A program made the translations under genes and the position numbers. The notes beneath the pieces are model-generated. The model had not been told where the DNA came from. It made no database searches and saw only the letters and a list, made by a program, of their open reading frames with translations. DNA of 64,000 bases from Mesorhizobium sp. YM1C-6-2 (GTDB lineage: Bacteria; Pseudomonadota; Alphaproteobacteria; Rhizobiales; Rhizobiaceae), in the NCBI RefSeq assembly GCF_003666685.1, contig NZ_RCIZ01000005.1, forward strand, positions 62,001 through 126,000. The letters are read 5' to 3'. Position 1 is the first letter of the stretch. Each line of letters begins with the position of its first letter. Below are positions 1 to 8,890 of this stretch, in pieces.

Positions 1-1
1 A

Positions 2-265
2 ACCGACGAGGTTATGCTTGCTTTGGTCAAACAAGCGACTGCGGACATACGGCAAACCGCCGAAAAGATCATCCAGGCAGACACCGCAATAACCTATCGC
101 GATCTGCCGGGCGAAGAACTTGAGAAGCATGTGGAATTTCTCGAAACACCAGCCGGCACACGCTACTACGAACTCAGTCTGCAAGCTGTCGACCAGGTCT
201 TGAGCAAGGAAGCGCGTGATTTCGGCAGCCGCCTTTTCGCTGCGCTGGGAATGCGCAAGGCATAG
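2..265 (+). CDS. DUF2059-like protein, 3' end only
   Basis: The frame is open to the left edge of the window, so only the last ~88 residues are seen and the true start lies outside. The visible part reads as helical segments with a motif around 'EELEKHVEFLETPAGTRYY', which resembles the C-terminal half of DUF2059 proteins, small usually exported alphaproteobacterial proteins of unknown function. No signal peptide or catalytic motif can be judged from a fragment. It ends 51 bp before the helicase gene on the same strand, so the two could be co-transcribed. The family call is by motif memory and is moderate. Confidence 0.55.
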   Translation, partial: TDEVMLALVKQATADIRQTAEKIIQADTAITYRDLPGEELEKHVEFLETPAGTRYYELSLQAVDQVLSKEARDFGSRLFAALGMRKA

Positions 266-316
266 CCTCACGTTCGAAGCTGGCCTTTCCCTTCCGAATC
301 ACTACATTCGGAACAA

Positions 317-3046
317 ATGGTGGACTTTCCCGACGACATGCCGTTCTTCGACGAGGAGCCGAAGCCCAGTGGGCGTGCTCCCGGCGCTCCGCGTCCGCGT
401 GAAGACGCGCCTGCGCCGGCCCCGCGTGCCGGTGGTCTGGGAATTGCCGCGCGCGCGATGGCGGCGCGTCAGGGCCACAACCAGCCGCCTGACTATCTGA
501 AGGGCCTCAATCCCGAGCAGCGGCTCGCCGTCGAGACGACCGAAGGCCCAGTGCTGGTGCTCGCCGGCGCCGGCACCGGCAAGACGCGGGTGCTGACCAC
601 CCGCATCGCCCACATCCTCGCCACCGGCCTCGCCTACCCCTCGCAGATCCTCGCCGTCACCTTCACCAACAAGGCCGCGCGCGAGATGAAGCAGCGCGTC
701 GGCATGCTGATCGGCGACGAGAATGTCGAGGGCATGCCCTGGCTCGGCACCTTCCACTCGATCGGCGTCAAGCTCCTGCGCCGCCATGCCGAGCTGGCCG
801 GACTGAAGAGCGATTTCACCATCCTCGACACCGATGATGTGATCCGCCTCCTCAAGCAGTTGATCCAGGCGGAGAGCCTCGACGACAAGCGCTGGCCGCC
901 ACGCCAGTTCGCCATGATGATCGACGGCTGGAAGAACAAGGGTTTTGGTCCGAACGACATTCCGGAAGGCGACGCGAGGAGTTTCGGCAACGGCAAGGGG
1001 CGCGAGCTCTTTCGCGCCTATCAGGAGCGGCTGAAGACCCTCAACGCCTGCGATTTCGGCGACCTTTTGTGTCATCCAATCAGGATTTTCCGCGAAAATC
1101 CTGACGTGCTGAAGGAATATCATCGCAGGTTCAAATACATCCTCGTCGACGAATACCAGGACACCAACACCGCGCAGTATCTCTGGCTGCGGCTGCTCGC
1201 GCAAAGGCCGCAGGCGAAGCCCGATCAAAGCGGGCTCCCTTCGGCCGAAGGCCGCAAGTCCGACCGGACGTCCGAGCCTATGCGAGGCCCCCGCGGAGGG
1301 CCCGCGCCGGCAGGCGCGGAACCGCCCGTGAGCGAAAATAATCAGCAGCAGATAAACATTTGCTGCGTCGGCGACGATGACCAGTCGATCTATGGCTGGC
1401 GCGGGGCCGAGGTCGATAACATCCTGCGCTTCGACAAGGATTTTCCGGGCGCCACCATCATCCGGCTGGAGCGCAACTACCGCTCGACCGCGCACATACT
1501 GGGGGCCGCGTCGCACCTCATCGCCCACAATGAGGGCCGCTTCGGCAAGACGCTGTTCACCGACCGCGACGACCCCGACGACGGCAAGGTCATCGTCCAT
1601 GCCGCCTGGGATTCGGACGAGGAAGCGCGCGCCGTCGGCGAGGAGATCGAGCAGGCGCAGCGCCGCGGCCACAGCCTGAACGACATGGCCATTCTCGTGC
1701 GCGCCTCCTTCCAGACGCGCTCCTTCGAGGATCGCTTCATCGAGATCGGGCTGAACTACCGCGTCATCGGCGGCCCGCGCTTCTACGAGCGGCAGGAAAT
1801 CCGCGATGCGATGGCTTATTTCCGCGTCGTTGCGCAAGGCGCCGACGATCTCGCCTTCGAGCGCATCGTCAACGTGCCCAAGCGCGGGCTTGGCGAAGCC
1901 ACCATCCGCCAGATCCACGACACGGCGCGCGCTCTCGGCGTGCCGATGCTCGCCGCCGCCGCCCAGCTCGCCGAAAGCGACGAGCTGAAGCCCAAGCCGC
2001 GCGCGGCGCTTCGCGAGGTCGCCGCCAACTTCGCCCGCTGGCAGGCCGCGCTCGAGACCACGCCGCACACCGAGCTCGCCGAGACCATCCTCGAGGAGTC
2101 CGGCTATACCGACATGTGGAAGAACGACCGCTCGGCCGAAGCGCCCGGCCGGCTCGAAAACCTCAAGGAACTCATCCGCTCGATGGAGGAGTACGAGTCG
2201 ATGCGCTCCTTCCTGGAGCATGTCGCGCTCGTCATGGACGCCGAGCAGAACGCCGAGCTCGACGCCGTCAACATCATGACGCTCCACTCGGCCAAGGGGC
2301 TGGAGTTCGACACCGTCTTCCTGCCGGGCTGGGAGGAAGGTCTCTTCCCCCACCAGCGCGCGCTGGACGAGGGCGGACGCTCGGGGCTGGAGGAGGAGCG
2401 CCGCCTCGCCTATGTCGGCCTCACCCGCGCCAAGAAACATCTGCACATCTGGTTCGTCTCCAACCGCCGCATCCACGGCCTCTGGCAGTCGACCATACCG
2501 TCGCGTTTCCTCGACGAACTGCCGGAGGCGCATGTCGAGGTGTCCGACACCGGCAACTCCTATGGCGGCTACGGCAATCCTTATGGCGGCGGCTCCTTCG
2601 CGTCGGGACGCGGCGGAGCCAGAGGGGGGGATCGCCGCAATCCCTACGGCGCCTCGCGCTTCGACAATGTCGACTCGGCCGGCAACGGCGCCTTCTCCAA
2701 CACCTACGCCACGCCGGGCTGGGCGCGCGCCCAGGCGAACCGCACCGAAGCGACCGACCGCAACTGGGGTTCGCGTTCCGGCCACCAGGTCGAGCGCATA
2801 GGCTATGGCGAGACGGACTCGGGCTACGGCGCCGGTCGAACCTCGGTGAAGGGCCGCACCATCGAGGGCGAACTTGTCGCCAAATCCGTCTCCGACACAC
2901 CCTCCCCCTTCAACATCGGCGACCGCGTATTCCACCAGAAATTCGGCAACGGCAACGTCGCGGCGATCGAGGGCAACAAGCTCACCATCGACTTCGACAA
3001 GGCCGGCCAGAAGAAGGTGCTCGACGGCTTCGTGCAGCCTGTCTAG
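317..3046 (+). CDS. uvrD: ATP-dependent DNA helicase UvrD/PcrA (superfamily 1)
   Basis: A 3'-5' SF1 helicase that unwinds DNA in nucleotide-excision and mismatch repair. Seen in the 909 residues: Walker A AGAGTGKT (83-90), Walker B VDEYQDTN (277-284), motif III VGDDDQSIYGWRGA (from 351), motif IV around RLERNYRS, motif V NIMTLHSAKGLEF and motif VI YVGLTRAKK. A Gly/Tyr/Asn-rich linker follows, then a C-terminal Tudor-like tail (GDRVFHQKFGNG) as in PcrA. Residues 1-55 form a Pro/Ala-rich extension. Oddity: about 49 extra residues (about 297-345) separate Walker B from motif III, where relatives have only a few; this stretch is encoded by palindromic DNA. The ATG at 317 has only a weak ribosome site. 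Confidence 0.95.
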   Translation: MVDFPDDMPFFDEEPKPSGRAPGAPRPREDAPAPAPRAGGLGIAARAMAARQGHNQPPDYLKGLNPEQRLAVETTEGPVLVLAGAGTGKTRVLTTRIAHILATGLAYPSQILAVTFTNKAAREMKQRVGMLIGDENVEGMPWLGTFHSIGVKLLRRHAELAGLKSDFTILDTDDVIRLLKQLIQAESLDDKRWPPRQFAMMIDGWKNKGFGPNDIPEGDARSFGNGKGRELFRAYQERLKTLNACDFGDLLCHPIRIFRENPDVLKEYHRRFKYILVDEYQDTNTAQYLWLRLLAQRPQAKPDQSGLPSAEGRKSDRTSEPMRGPRGGPAPAGAEPPVSENNQQQINICCVGDDDQSIYGWRGAEVDNILRFDKDFPGATIIRLERNYRSTAHILGAASHLIAHNEGRFGKTLFTDRDDPDDGKVIVHAAWDSDEEARAVGEEIEQAQRRGHSLNDMAILVRASFQTRSFEDRFIEIGLNYRVIGGPRFYERQEIRDAMAYFRVVAQGADDLAFERIVNVPKRGLGEATIRQIHDTARALGVPMLAAAAQLAESDELKPKPRAALREVAANFARWQAALETTPHTELAETILEESGYTDMWKNDRSAEAPGRLENLKELIRSMEEYESMRSFLEHVALVMDAEQNAELDAVNIMTLHSAKGLEFDTVFLPGWEEGLFPHQRALDEGGRSGLEEERRLAYVGLTRAKKHLHIWFVSNRRIHGLWQSTIPSRFLDELPEAHVEVSDTGNSYGGYGNPYGGGSFASGRGGARGGDRRNPYGASRFDNVDSAGNGAFSNTYATPGWARAQANRTEATDRNWGSRSGHQVERIGYGETDSGYGAGRTSVKGRTIEGELVAKSVSDTPSPFNIGDRVFHQKFGNGNVAAIEGNKLTIDFDKAGQKKVLDGFVQPV
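1205..1351 (+). repeat. In-frame palindromic insertion inside uvrD
   Basis: This stretch encodes the extra 49 residues of the helicase. It holds nested inverted repeats: a perfect 14-bp palindrome CCTTCGGCCGAAGG (1238-1251), GTCCG/CGGAC (1258-1269), GGCCC/GGGCC (1286-1302) and CCGCGCC/GGCGCGG with a GGCA loop (1302-1319). This resembles small mobile palindromic elements that insert in frame into genes, as described for Rickettsia palindromic elements. The identity of the rhizobial family is not established here. Confidence 0.6.
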
Positions 3047-3145
3047 AGCAATTCCAGCAAAAAGTGTGCAGAGGTCTCGCGTCCAGAATTGCTGTAAAAG
3101 CAAATAGATAGAGCGGTCTCCTGATTCGGATAAGGCGAACCGTGC
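3047..3145. repeat. Rhizobiales-type short intergenic palindromic repeat
   Basis: The gap between the convergent uvrD and DUF1194 genes holds AGCAATTC (3050-3057) facing GAATTGCT about 45 bases on, followed by 'agatagagcggtctcctgattc'-like sequence. I recognise this arrangement from memory as a dispersed intergenic repeat of Mesorhizobium and other Hyphomicrobiales. It may also act as a bidirectional transcription end. Copy number was not measured. Confidence 0.55.
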
Positions 3146-3154
3146 CAGGCGCCG

Positions 3155-3988
3155 TCATTCCCTGATTGGGCCGATCAACGCCGTCTCGTCGCCCGCTTCC
3201 GTCAGTTCCGCGCTCAGCGTCGCGTCCCTGATCTCGCGCAGCAGCTTGCGCCTGATCGCGTCCGAATAGTCGGATATGGCCCAGACCGGCTCCACGAACG
3301 CGCCGGCGCCGCCGATCACGCGGTCCCGAAAATAGGCAAGCATGTCGGCCGGCGTCATCGTCTCCTCGCCTCCCTCGACGACCCCGTCGAGCGGGCTCTT
3401 GTAGATGACCGCCATGGCGTTGATCGTGGCGCCGCGCTCCAGCAGGCGCTCGCGCGAGCGGTCGAGGTCGAGCGCACGATCGTCCGGCCCGTCCCCCGAC
3501 AGATTGACGACGATGCGGCCGGCCGAAAGGGTGCTGCCGTCGATGAGCAGGAGCGCGTGGTCCAGCGCCGCCGCGATCGACGTCCCCCGGCGAAGCGTCG
3601 ACGGTTTGTTGCGTTCGATCCTTTCGGCGAATTCCCAAGCGCTTGTGACGCCGTCAATCACCATCCACGGAACGACGGTCCGCTGGCGCCGCGCGCCGCC
3701 CCACTCGAAATAGGTCACGGCGATCCGGCCGGCCGGCCCGCCGGTGATGGCCTTTATGATTTCGGGGTCGCGGAACGCCCCGGCGAACCCTGCCGCCTGC
3801 AGGAATTTTTCCTCGGCGTCCATCGAGGTCGAGACGTCGGCTGCGATGACCAGTTGCACGTCGACGAAGGATGAATCGACGCCGTCGGTGCCCGCCATGC
3901 CGGACGAAGGCAGGCACGCTGTGAATGCCAGCAGGAACATCGCCCAGGCAAGCCGGGTGGCAGTCTGGCGAAGAATTTTGAGCGGCAC
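3155..3988 (-). CDS. DUF1194 (von Willebrand-A-like) exported protein
   Basis: 277 residues. An N-terminal hydrophobic signal (about 10-32) with a cysteine at its end is followed by a VWA-like fold containing the MIDAS-type motif DVSTSMD near residue 50 and the DUF1194 signature regions 'GGPAGRIAVTYFEWGG' and 'GTSIAAALDHALLLID'. Members are common in rhizobia and are predicted periplasmic metal-dependent adhesion-fold proteins; the biological role is unknown. The start is GTG with GGAGG a few bases upstream, which fixes it well. It converges with uvrD across a repeat. The lipoprotein option is weak because the box before the cysteine (FTAC) is not canonical. Confidence 0.85.
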   Translation of the reverse strand: MPLKILRQTATRLAWAMFLLAFTACLPSSGMAGTDGVDSSFVDVQLVIAADVSTSMDAEEKFLQAAGFAGAFRDPEIIKAITGGPAGRIAVTYFEWGGARRQRTVVPWMVIDGVTSAWEFAERIERNKPSTLRRGTSIAAALDHALLLIDGSTLSAGRIVVNLSGDGPDDRALDLDRSRERLLERGATINAMAVIYKSPLDGVVEGGEETMTPADMLAYFRDRVIGGAGAFVEPVWAISDYSDAIRRKLLREIRDATLSAELTEAGDETALIGPIRE

Positions 3989-4097
3989 TGTTCCTCCAAC
4001 GGCCAGAGCGCACGAGCGGCCCCGGCCGCGAGCCTTGCCGTTCTAGGAGAATCGGGCTTTGCCGTGCGTCCAAACGCCGTGCCCGGCGTCTCCGATG

Positions 4098-5081
4098 TCA
4101 GGAGACGAGCCGGACCTGTCGGAACGCTGTCGGGCTCATGCCGAAATGGCGGCGGAACGCCCGCGCGAAAGTCGCGCCGCTGCTGAAGCCGCAGGACGCG
4201 GCGATCTGTTCGATCGGTTTAGCGACGTCTGCCGCGAGCATCGCCGAAGCCTGCCTGAAGCGGCGGGCCTCGACGACGTCGCCGATCGTCTGGCCGTTGC
4301 CCTCGAACACGCGGAAAAGCTGCGAGCGCGAGCATCCGACTGCTTCGGCGACCGCCCGCGCCGTCAGGTGGGGATTGCCGATATTGACGCTTATGTAACG
4401 GCAGGCGGCGGCGAAAAGGGCGTCGGCGTGGCGGCCGGCGTCGAGCGATCCGCCGCGACGTGATGCCTGCGCGAGCGCACCCAGCGCAAGGTCGGCCGCG
4501 ACCTTCATGGCGATCTTCGCCGTGTCGGCGTCGAGCGCCTCCCCCATCGCCGCCATTGCCTGCAGATGCGCCTCCAGAAGCTGCGCCAGCCCGCTGGGAG
4601 CAAGCGCGAGGAAACCCTTGTCGAGCAAGGAACCGCCGTCGTCGAGGTTTTGCACGACCAGCGCCCGCGGCAGCGCCAGATAGAGGTGCGAATGGCCGGA
4701 GGTGATGGTGCTGAGCGGCCGGGTGCCGTCGACCACCGAGACGCCCGAGGCCGGCGTGATCACCCTGTCCTCGCTGCCCGGCTGCGCCAGCCGCACCTTG
4801 CCCGACGTCGCCATGCTCAGCATGACGAAGTCTCCGCACGGTTTCGAAAAGCGGGCGATGGTGTCGTCGCTTCGCCCTGATCCGAACTCGACGCCGTCGG
4901 GGCTGAGGATGCGGACGAGGTCCGCCCGGTAGTTTCCGAGCCCGTCGCGGTCGGGCAGGTCGAGGTCGACGAGGAAATTCAGGCTCCGCCAGTAGTCGAA
5001 GCGCTGGCGTGGCGGCAGATGCCGGGTGGATATGCGGTCGATGCGCGGCAGGCCCGTATCGCTGCCCGGTTCCCGTTTCAT
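4098..5081 (-). CDS. AraC family transcriptional regulator
   Basis: A DNA-binding regulator with an N-terminal AraC-binding-like domain (about 15-190; 'GDFVMLSMATSGKVRL') and two C-terminal helix-turn-helix units: 'LTARAVAEAVGCSRSQLFRVFEGNG' and the AraC signature 'CGFSSGATFARAFRRHFGMSP' close to the end. I take the ATG at 5081 (327 residues), which has a purine-rich GGGGGC upstream; a GTG at 5105 would add eight residues. The ligand and target genes are not evident: the next gene to the right diverges and encodes a cell-wall enzyme, which is one possible target. Subfamily with the AraC_binding_2-type sensor, inferred from layout. Confidence 0.9.
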   Translation of the reverse strand: MKREPGSDTGLPRIDRISTRHLPPRQRFDYWRSLNFLVDLDLPDRDGLGNYRADLVRILSPDGVEFGSGRSDDTIARFSKPCGDFVMLSMATSGKVRLAQPGSEDRVITPASGVSVVDGTRPLSTITSGHSHLYLALPRALVVQNLDDGGSLLDKGFLALAPSGLAQLLEAHLQAMAAMGEALDADTAKIAMKVAADLALGALAQASRRGGSLDAGRHADALFAAACRYISVNIGNPHLTARAVAEAVGCSRSQLFRVFEGNGQTIGDVVEARRFRQASAMLAADVAKPIEQIAASCGFSSGATFARAFRRHFGMSPTAFRQVRLVS

Positions 5082-5105
5082 GCCGCCCCCACGGCTTTGA
5101 GGCAC

Positions 5106-5478
5106 CGGTTCTTCAGTGCCTGGCCTGCGTCCACTCCCGATCGATCAATTCACCTGTTTTCGCCCGGAAACCGGCTCGCACGCAACCCTTGCAGGCCAAC
5201 GGTCGAAAAGCGAACCCGTTTTGGCCGCAAAATCTCCTTGATTGATTGACACTCCTTCAGCGTGCCTGGGGTGCGGTTTCGACCGCGAAAACGACAGTAA
5301 AGACGGGTTTTAAGCCTGCATCGGGGACGGGGCAAAGATTGGTTAACCATCTTTGTCCATCCTTTAGACAATCGGCAACACGAACGGGCGCGGCTTTTTC
5401 AGCCGCGTCGGACATGTGGCAGCCGCTGCCGCGCACATGCTGTGTGCGCTGTATGTGTGTGTGAGAGAGACGGGTTAC
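5106..5478. other. Intergenic region between divergent AraC regulator and DUF2778 gene
   Basis: No gene is credible here. A near-palindrome CAAAGATT-GGTTAACC-ATCTTTG (about 5333-5356) contains TTAACCAT (5343-5350), which equals a CtrA half-site as known from Caulobacter and rhizobia, but no second TTAA is correctly spaced. The rest shows no clear hairpin or repeat. The region should hold the promoters of both divergent genes. Confidence 0.5.
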
Positions 5479-6873
5479 ATGGCGTTTTTGCGTAGGGGGA
5501 CCGGGGACAAGGGTCCTGGCTCGAGCCTTCTGTCGAGGGCACTTCTGAAAACCCTTCGCTGGGCCGCTATCCCCTGTCTGGGGGTCGCGCTGGCCTCCTG
5601 GTCGGTGGCGACGCTCGCCGGCCTGCATTCCGCCGCCACGCTCGCCTATACCGGCACGATCGCGCCCTCGCCCCTGTCGATGGAAGCGCAGGCTCCCCGC
5701 CTGCCGCACCAGAAACCCGCCGCAAGCGCCCCGAAGAAGCTCGTCGTCCCCGCCGCGAAAGCGGCGAGCCTGGCCTCGCTCTTGCCTGCGCAGACCACGG
5801 CAAGGCTCGCTCCGGCAGCGCTCGTGGAAGAACCCGCCGACCCGTTCGGCAAGGTCGTCGCCGAGGCGAAGCTGTCGCGCGAAAAGCTGCTTGCCGCCTT
5901 CGCCAGCGCCGGCATGGCGATCGAGGAGGCAAGCGCTGCCGAGCCGGTCAAGCTCGCTCTGGCGATGCCGAGCGCCGAACGTTTCCATCGCTTCAGCGAG
6001 GATGCCGCGCTCTCCCAGGCGGCTGCTCCGGCCAATGCCGCCGCGTCCGATGTCGACCCGCTGTCGCCGCTTGTCCTGGGCGCGATCGGCCTCAACACCG
6101 AGATTGCCTACGCTGCCGCTGAGGCAAGCCCGCAAAACCCGGTCCAGCTCGCGCTCGCCTCGCTGGCTCTCGATCCCTACGGCATGGGCGGGGCCGAAAC
6201 CGGCGACGACTACATGCCGGACGCGGTGGACCTGCCGCCGGCCAAGCCCGAATCCAGGCCCGCCAAGGCCGACGCGAAGCCCGAGCGCAAGCCGACGGAC
6301 ATCGCCAGGGAAGAAGCCGCCCCGGCCCGCAAACCCGGCAGGGCGCAGCGCGAGGAGCCGCAGCAGGAGCTCGCCTATGCGCGGCCCGACAAGCCGGAAG
6401 GCAGCGTCGGCCGGGCCTTCAGGAACCTCTTCAACGACACGCCGAACGCCGGCAACAAGGTCGCGATCTACGACATCTCCGCGGCCGTGGTGCACATGCC
6501 CGACGGCACCAAGCTCGAGGCGCATTCCGGCATCGGCAAGATGGCCGACAACCCGCGCTACGTGCATGTGAAGATGAACGGTCCGACGCCGCCCAACACC
6601 TACAAGCTGACGATGCGCGAGAAGCGTTTCCACGGCGTCGAGGCCGTCCGCATGACCCCGGTCGGCGACCAGACCATGCACGGCCGCGACGGCATTCTCG
6701 CGCATTCCTATTTGCTGCGCGGCGGCCGCGCGGAATCGCACGGCTGCGTCGCCTTCGCCAACTACCCCAAATTCCTCAAGGCCTTCAAACAGGGCAAGAT
6801 CACGCACATGGTCGTGGTGCCGAGCCTCTCCAAGGCGCAGCTTCGCCTCGTGTCCAACGGGCGCGGCGTGTAG
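5479..6873 (+). CDS. DUF2778 (tlde1-type) L,D-transpeptidase-like exported protein
   Basis: 464 residues from ATG 5479, chosen because GAGAGAG lies just upstream; an in-frame GTG at 5416 lacks this. A membrane or signal segment sits at about residues 22-48 (WAAIPCLGVALASWSVATLAG). A long Ala/Pro/Lys-rich linker of about 270 residues follows, and the catalytic DUF2778 domain fills the last ~140. The fingerprint is 'MHGRDGILAHSYLLRGG' then 'ESHGCVAFANY', with the His and Cys expected of a YkuD-like cysteine transpeptidase or carboxypeptidase acting on peptidoglycan in the periplasm. The same domain occurs in type VI effectors, but the anchor and linker and the lack of secretion genes favour a housekeeping wall enzyme. 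Confidence 0.8.
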   Translation: MAFLRRGTGDKGPGSSLLSRALLKTLRWAAIPCLGVALASWSVATLAGLHSAATLAYTGTIAPSPLSMEAQAPRLPHQKPAASAPKKLVVPAAKAASLASLLPAQTTARLAPAALVEEPADPFGKVVAEAKLSREKLLAAFASAGMAIEEASAAEPVKLALAMPSAERFHRFSEDAALSQAAAPANAAASDVDPLSPLVLGAIGLNTEIAYAAAEASPQNPVQLALASLALDPYGMGGAETGDDYMPDAVDLPPAKPESRPAKADAKPERKPTDIAREEAAPARKPGRAQREEPQQELAYARPDKPEGSVGRAFRNLFNDTPNAGNKVAIYDISAAVVHMPDGTKLEAHSGIGKMADNPRYVHVKMNGPTPPNTYKLTMREKRFHGVEAVRMTPVGDQTMHGRDGILAHSYLLRGGRAESHGCVAFANYPKFLKAFKQGKITHMVVVPSLSKAQLRLVSNGRGV

Positions 6874-6967
6874 TCCCGGCGTCACCCCGCAGGCGTCATC
6901 TGCGGGCCGGAACGTTTCCCGCGCTGGCCTGTTAGCCCTCGTCGTCAACGGATGAGGAGGGCGAGCC

Positions 6968-7258
6968 ATGCCCGCCGCAAAAAAGACCGCAGGAAAATGG
7001 TCGCACGAGGTCACCGAGCACAGCGACGCGCTGGCGCTTGAGTCCGACGTCTTCAAGTCCGACGATCCCCGGGAGATCGCCAGATCGCTGAAGAAGTCCG
7101 CCGAGGCGAGCCAGAAGCGCAAGTCCGAGCCCTTCCGCTCGGCCATGTCCATGCTCACCTTCTACATCAACCGCGCCGGCAAGAACCTGCCGCAAAAGCG
7201 TAAGAAGGTGCTCGAAAAGGCGAAGGACGAGCTGCGGCACGAATTCGGCCGCGCCTGA
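6968..7258 (+). CDS. DUF3175 domain protein
   Basis: A basic 96-residue soluble protein matching DUF3175 along its whole length: 'KWSHEVTEHSDALALE', 'FKSDDPREIARSLKKSAE' and 'FRSAMSMLTFYINRAGKNL'. The start has GGAGG about ten bases upstream. The function is unknown; the family is widespread in rhizobia and Burkholderia. It lies between the wall enzyme and the MATE pump on the same strand, with 94 and 137 bp gaps, so co-transcription is uncertain. Confidence 0.85.
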   Translation: MPAAKKTAGKWSHEVTEHSDALALESDVFKSDDPREIARSLKKSAEASQKRKSEPFRSAMSMLTFYINRAGKNLPQKRKKVLEKAKDELRHEFGRA

Positions 7259-7265
7259 AACCAGG

Positions 7266-7295
7266 AAAACGGGAACCGGTTTCGGTCCCGCTTTG
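7266..7295 (+). terminator. Hairpin after the DUF3175 gene
   Basis: An inverted repeat CGGGAACCG-GTTT-CGGTCCCG (about 7269-7291), with one bulged base, lies eight bases after the stop and is followed by CTTTGCGC. The U run is poor, so this may be a processing hairpin or part of a dispersed rhizobial repeat rather than a strong terminator. Confidence 0.4.
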
Positions 7296-7395
7296 CGCAA
7301 ACCGAAGCACCAGTGCCGGCAGGCGGCGACTGGCCCCATCGCCGCCATCGGTCTTCCGCATTCCCTCCCCGCGCTTGCCGTGCTAGCCCAAGGCA

Positions 7396-8874
7396 ATGTC
7401 CGCCTCCATTAAAGGCAAGCGCCGCGCCGGCCACGACCTCACCAGCGGCCCGATCACCTCGACGCTGCTCCTCTTCGCGCTGCCGGTGCTCGGCTCGAAC
7501 GTATTGCAGTCGCTGAACGGCTCTATAAACGCCGTCTGGGTCGGCCGCTTCCTCGGCGAAACGGCGCTGGCCGCCACCTCCAACGCCAACCTCGTGCTGT
7601 TCCTGATCCTCGGGACCATGTTCGGCATCGGCATGGCGGCGACCATACTGGTCGCTCAGTCGGTCGGCGCCAGGGATCTGCCCCACGCCAGGAAGATCGT
7701 CGGCACCAGCGCCACCTTCTTCTTCGCCGTCTCCATCGTCTTCGCCGTCGGCGGCTGGTTCCTGGTCGACGCGATCCTGAACGTGCTGGGCACACCATCG
7801 GATGCGCTGCCGCTCGCCCGTTCCTATCTCAGGATCATCTTCATCGCCGTGCCTGCGATGAACCTGCTCACCTTCGTCATGACTATCCTGCGCGGCGCCG
7901 GCGATTCGCGCACGCCCTTCTATTTCATGGCGCTCGCCGTCGTGCTTGATGTCGTGCTGAACCCGCTGCTCATCGCCGGCGTCGGCCCGGTGCCGGCGCT
8001 GGGCATCGCAGGCTCGGCGCTGGCGACGCTGGTCAGCCAGGCGGTCGCGGTCACCGCCATCCTCGTGCTCCTCTACGCCAGGAAACATCCGCTGCGGCTG
8101 GCCGGCGCCGACCTCGCTTTGTTCAGGCCCGATCCGGCGCTGCTTCGGATCGTCGTCGCCATGGGCGTGCCGATGGGCCTGCAGATGATCGTCATCTCGG
8201 CCTCGGCGCTGGTCCTGATGGGCATCGTCAACAGTTACGGTTCGCAGACGGCGGCAGCCTACGGTATCGCCGCGCAGCTCTGGACCTATATCCAGATGCC
8301 GGCGCTGGCGATCGGCGCGGCGGTGTCCTCCATGGCGGCGCAGAACGTCGGCGCCGGCCGCTGGGACCGCATCGGCCGCATCACCGGTTCGGGCATCGGC
8401 TTCAACCTTGTGCTGACCGGCGTGCTGGTGGCGCTGCTCTATGTCTTCGACCGCGCGGTGCTCAGCCTTTTCCTGACCGGCAGCAGCGCCGCGATCGACC
8501 AGGCGGTGCATATCAACAACCTCGCCTCCTGGTCCTTCATCCTGTTCGGCGTCACCATCGTGCTTTTCGCCACGGTGCGCGCCACCGGCGCGGTGACGGC
8601 GCCTCTCGTCATCCTCATCATCTCGGTGCTCTTCGTGCGCACCGGCTTCGCCTACGGCCTGCAGGGCTGGCTCGGGCCCGACGCGATCTGGTGGAGCTTT
8701 CCGGTCGGCTCGGTCGCCTCGCTGGCGCTCGCCGCGGGCTACTACCGCTTCGGCGGCTGGCGCACTCTCCGCATGATCAAGGACGAGCGCGTGGCCGCCG
8801 GCGAACCGCCCGATACCGGCCTTGGCGTGCCGCGCGGCAGGGCGGGACTGTCCGAAGCCGCCGAGGACGAGTGA
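7396..8874 (+). CDS. MATE family efflux transporter
   Basis: A 492-residue integral membrane protein with about twelve hydrophobic helices in two six-helix MatE halves. The N-terminal half begins 'LTSGPITSTLLLFALPVLGSNVLQSLN' and continues 'NAVWVGRFLGETALAA', typical of MATE pumps; the second half begins around 'LFRPDPALLRIVVAMGVPMGLQMI'. The family exports cationic drugs or metabolites in exchange for Na+ or H+ across the inner membrane. The substrate cannot be read from sequence. The length is slightly above the family norm because of a charged C-terminal tail. It is convergent with the next small gene. Confidence 0.92.
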   Translation: MSASIKGKRRAGHDLTSGPITSTLLLFALPVLGSNVLQSLNGSINAVWVGRFLGETALAATSNANLVLFLILGTMFGIGMAATILVAQSVGARDLPHARKIVGTSATFFFAVSIVFAVGGWFLVDAILNVLGTPSDALPLARSYLRIIFIAVPAMNLLTFVMTILRGAGDSRTPFYFMALAVVLDVVLNPLLIAGVGPVPALGIAGSALATLVSQAVAVTAILVLLYARKHPLRLAGADLALFRPDPALLRIVVAMGVPMGLQMIVISASALVLMGIVNSYGSQTAAAYGIAAQLWTYIQMPALAIGAAVSSMAAQNVGAGRWDRIGRITGSGIGFNLVLTGVLVALLYVFDRAVLSLFLTGSSAAIDQAVHINNLASWSFILFGVTIVLFATVRATGAVTAPLVILIISVLFVRTGFAYGLQGWLGPDAIWWSFPVGSVASLALAAGYYRFGGWRTLRMIKDERVAAGEPPDTGLGVPRGRAGLSEAAEDE

Positions 8875-8890
8875 CGGCTGCCAGCGGCAG

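Noticed and set aside
302-3103. Long open frame on the minus strand opposite uvrD
   Set aside because: GC-rich codon use leaves antisense frames open; the plus strand has a complete helicase with all motifs, and the antisense product has no recognisable domain.
5479-6873. Type VI secretion effector (tlde1 domain)
   Set aside because: The protein has an N-terminal anchor and long linker, and no type VI genes or immunity gene lie nearby.
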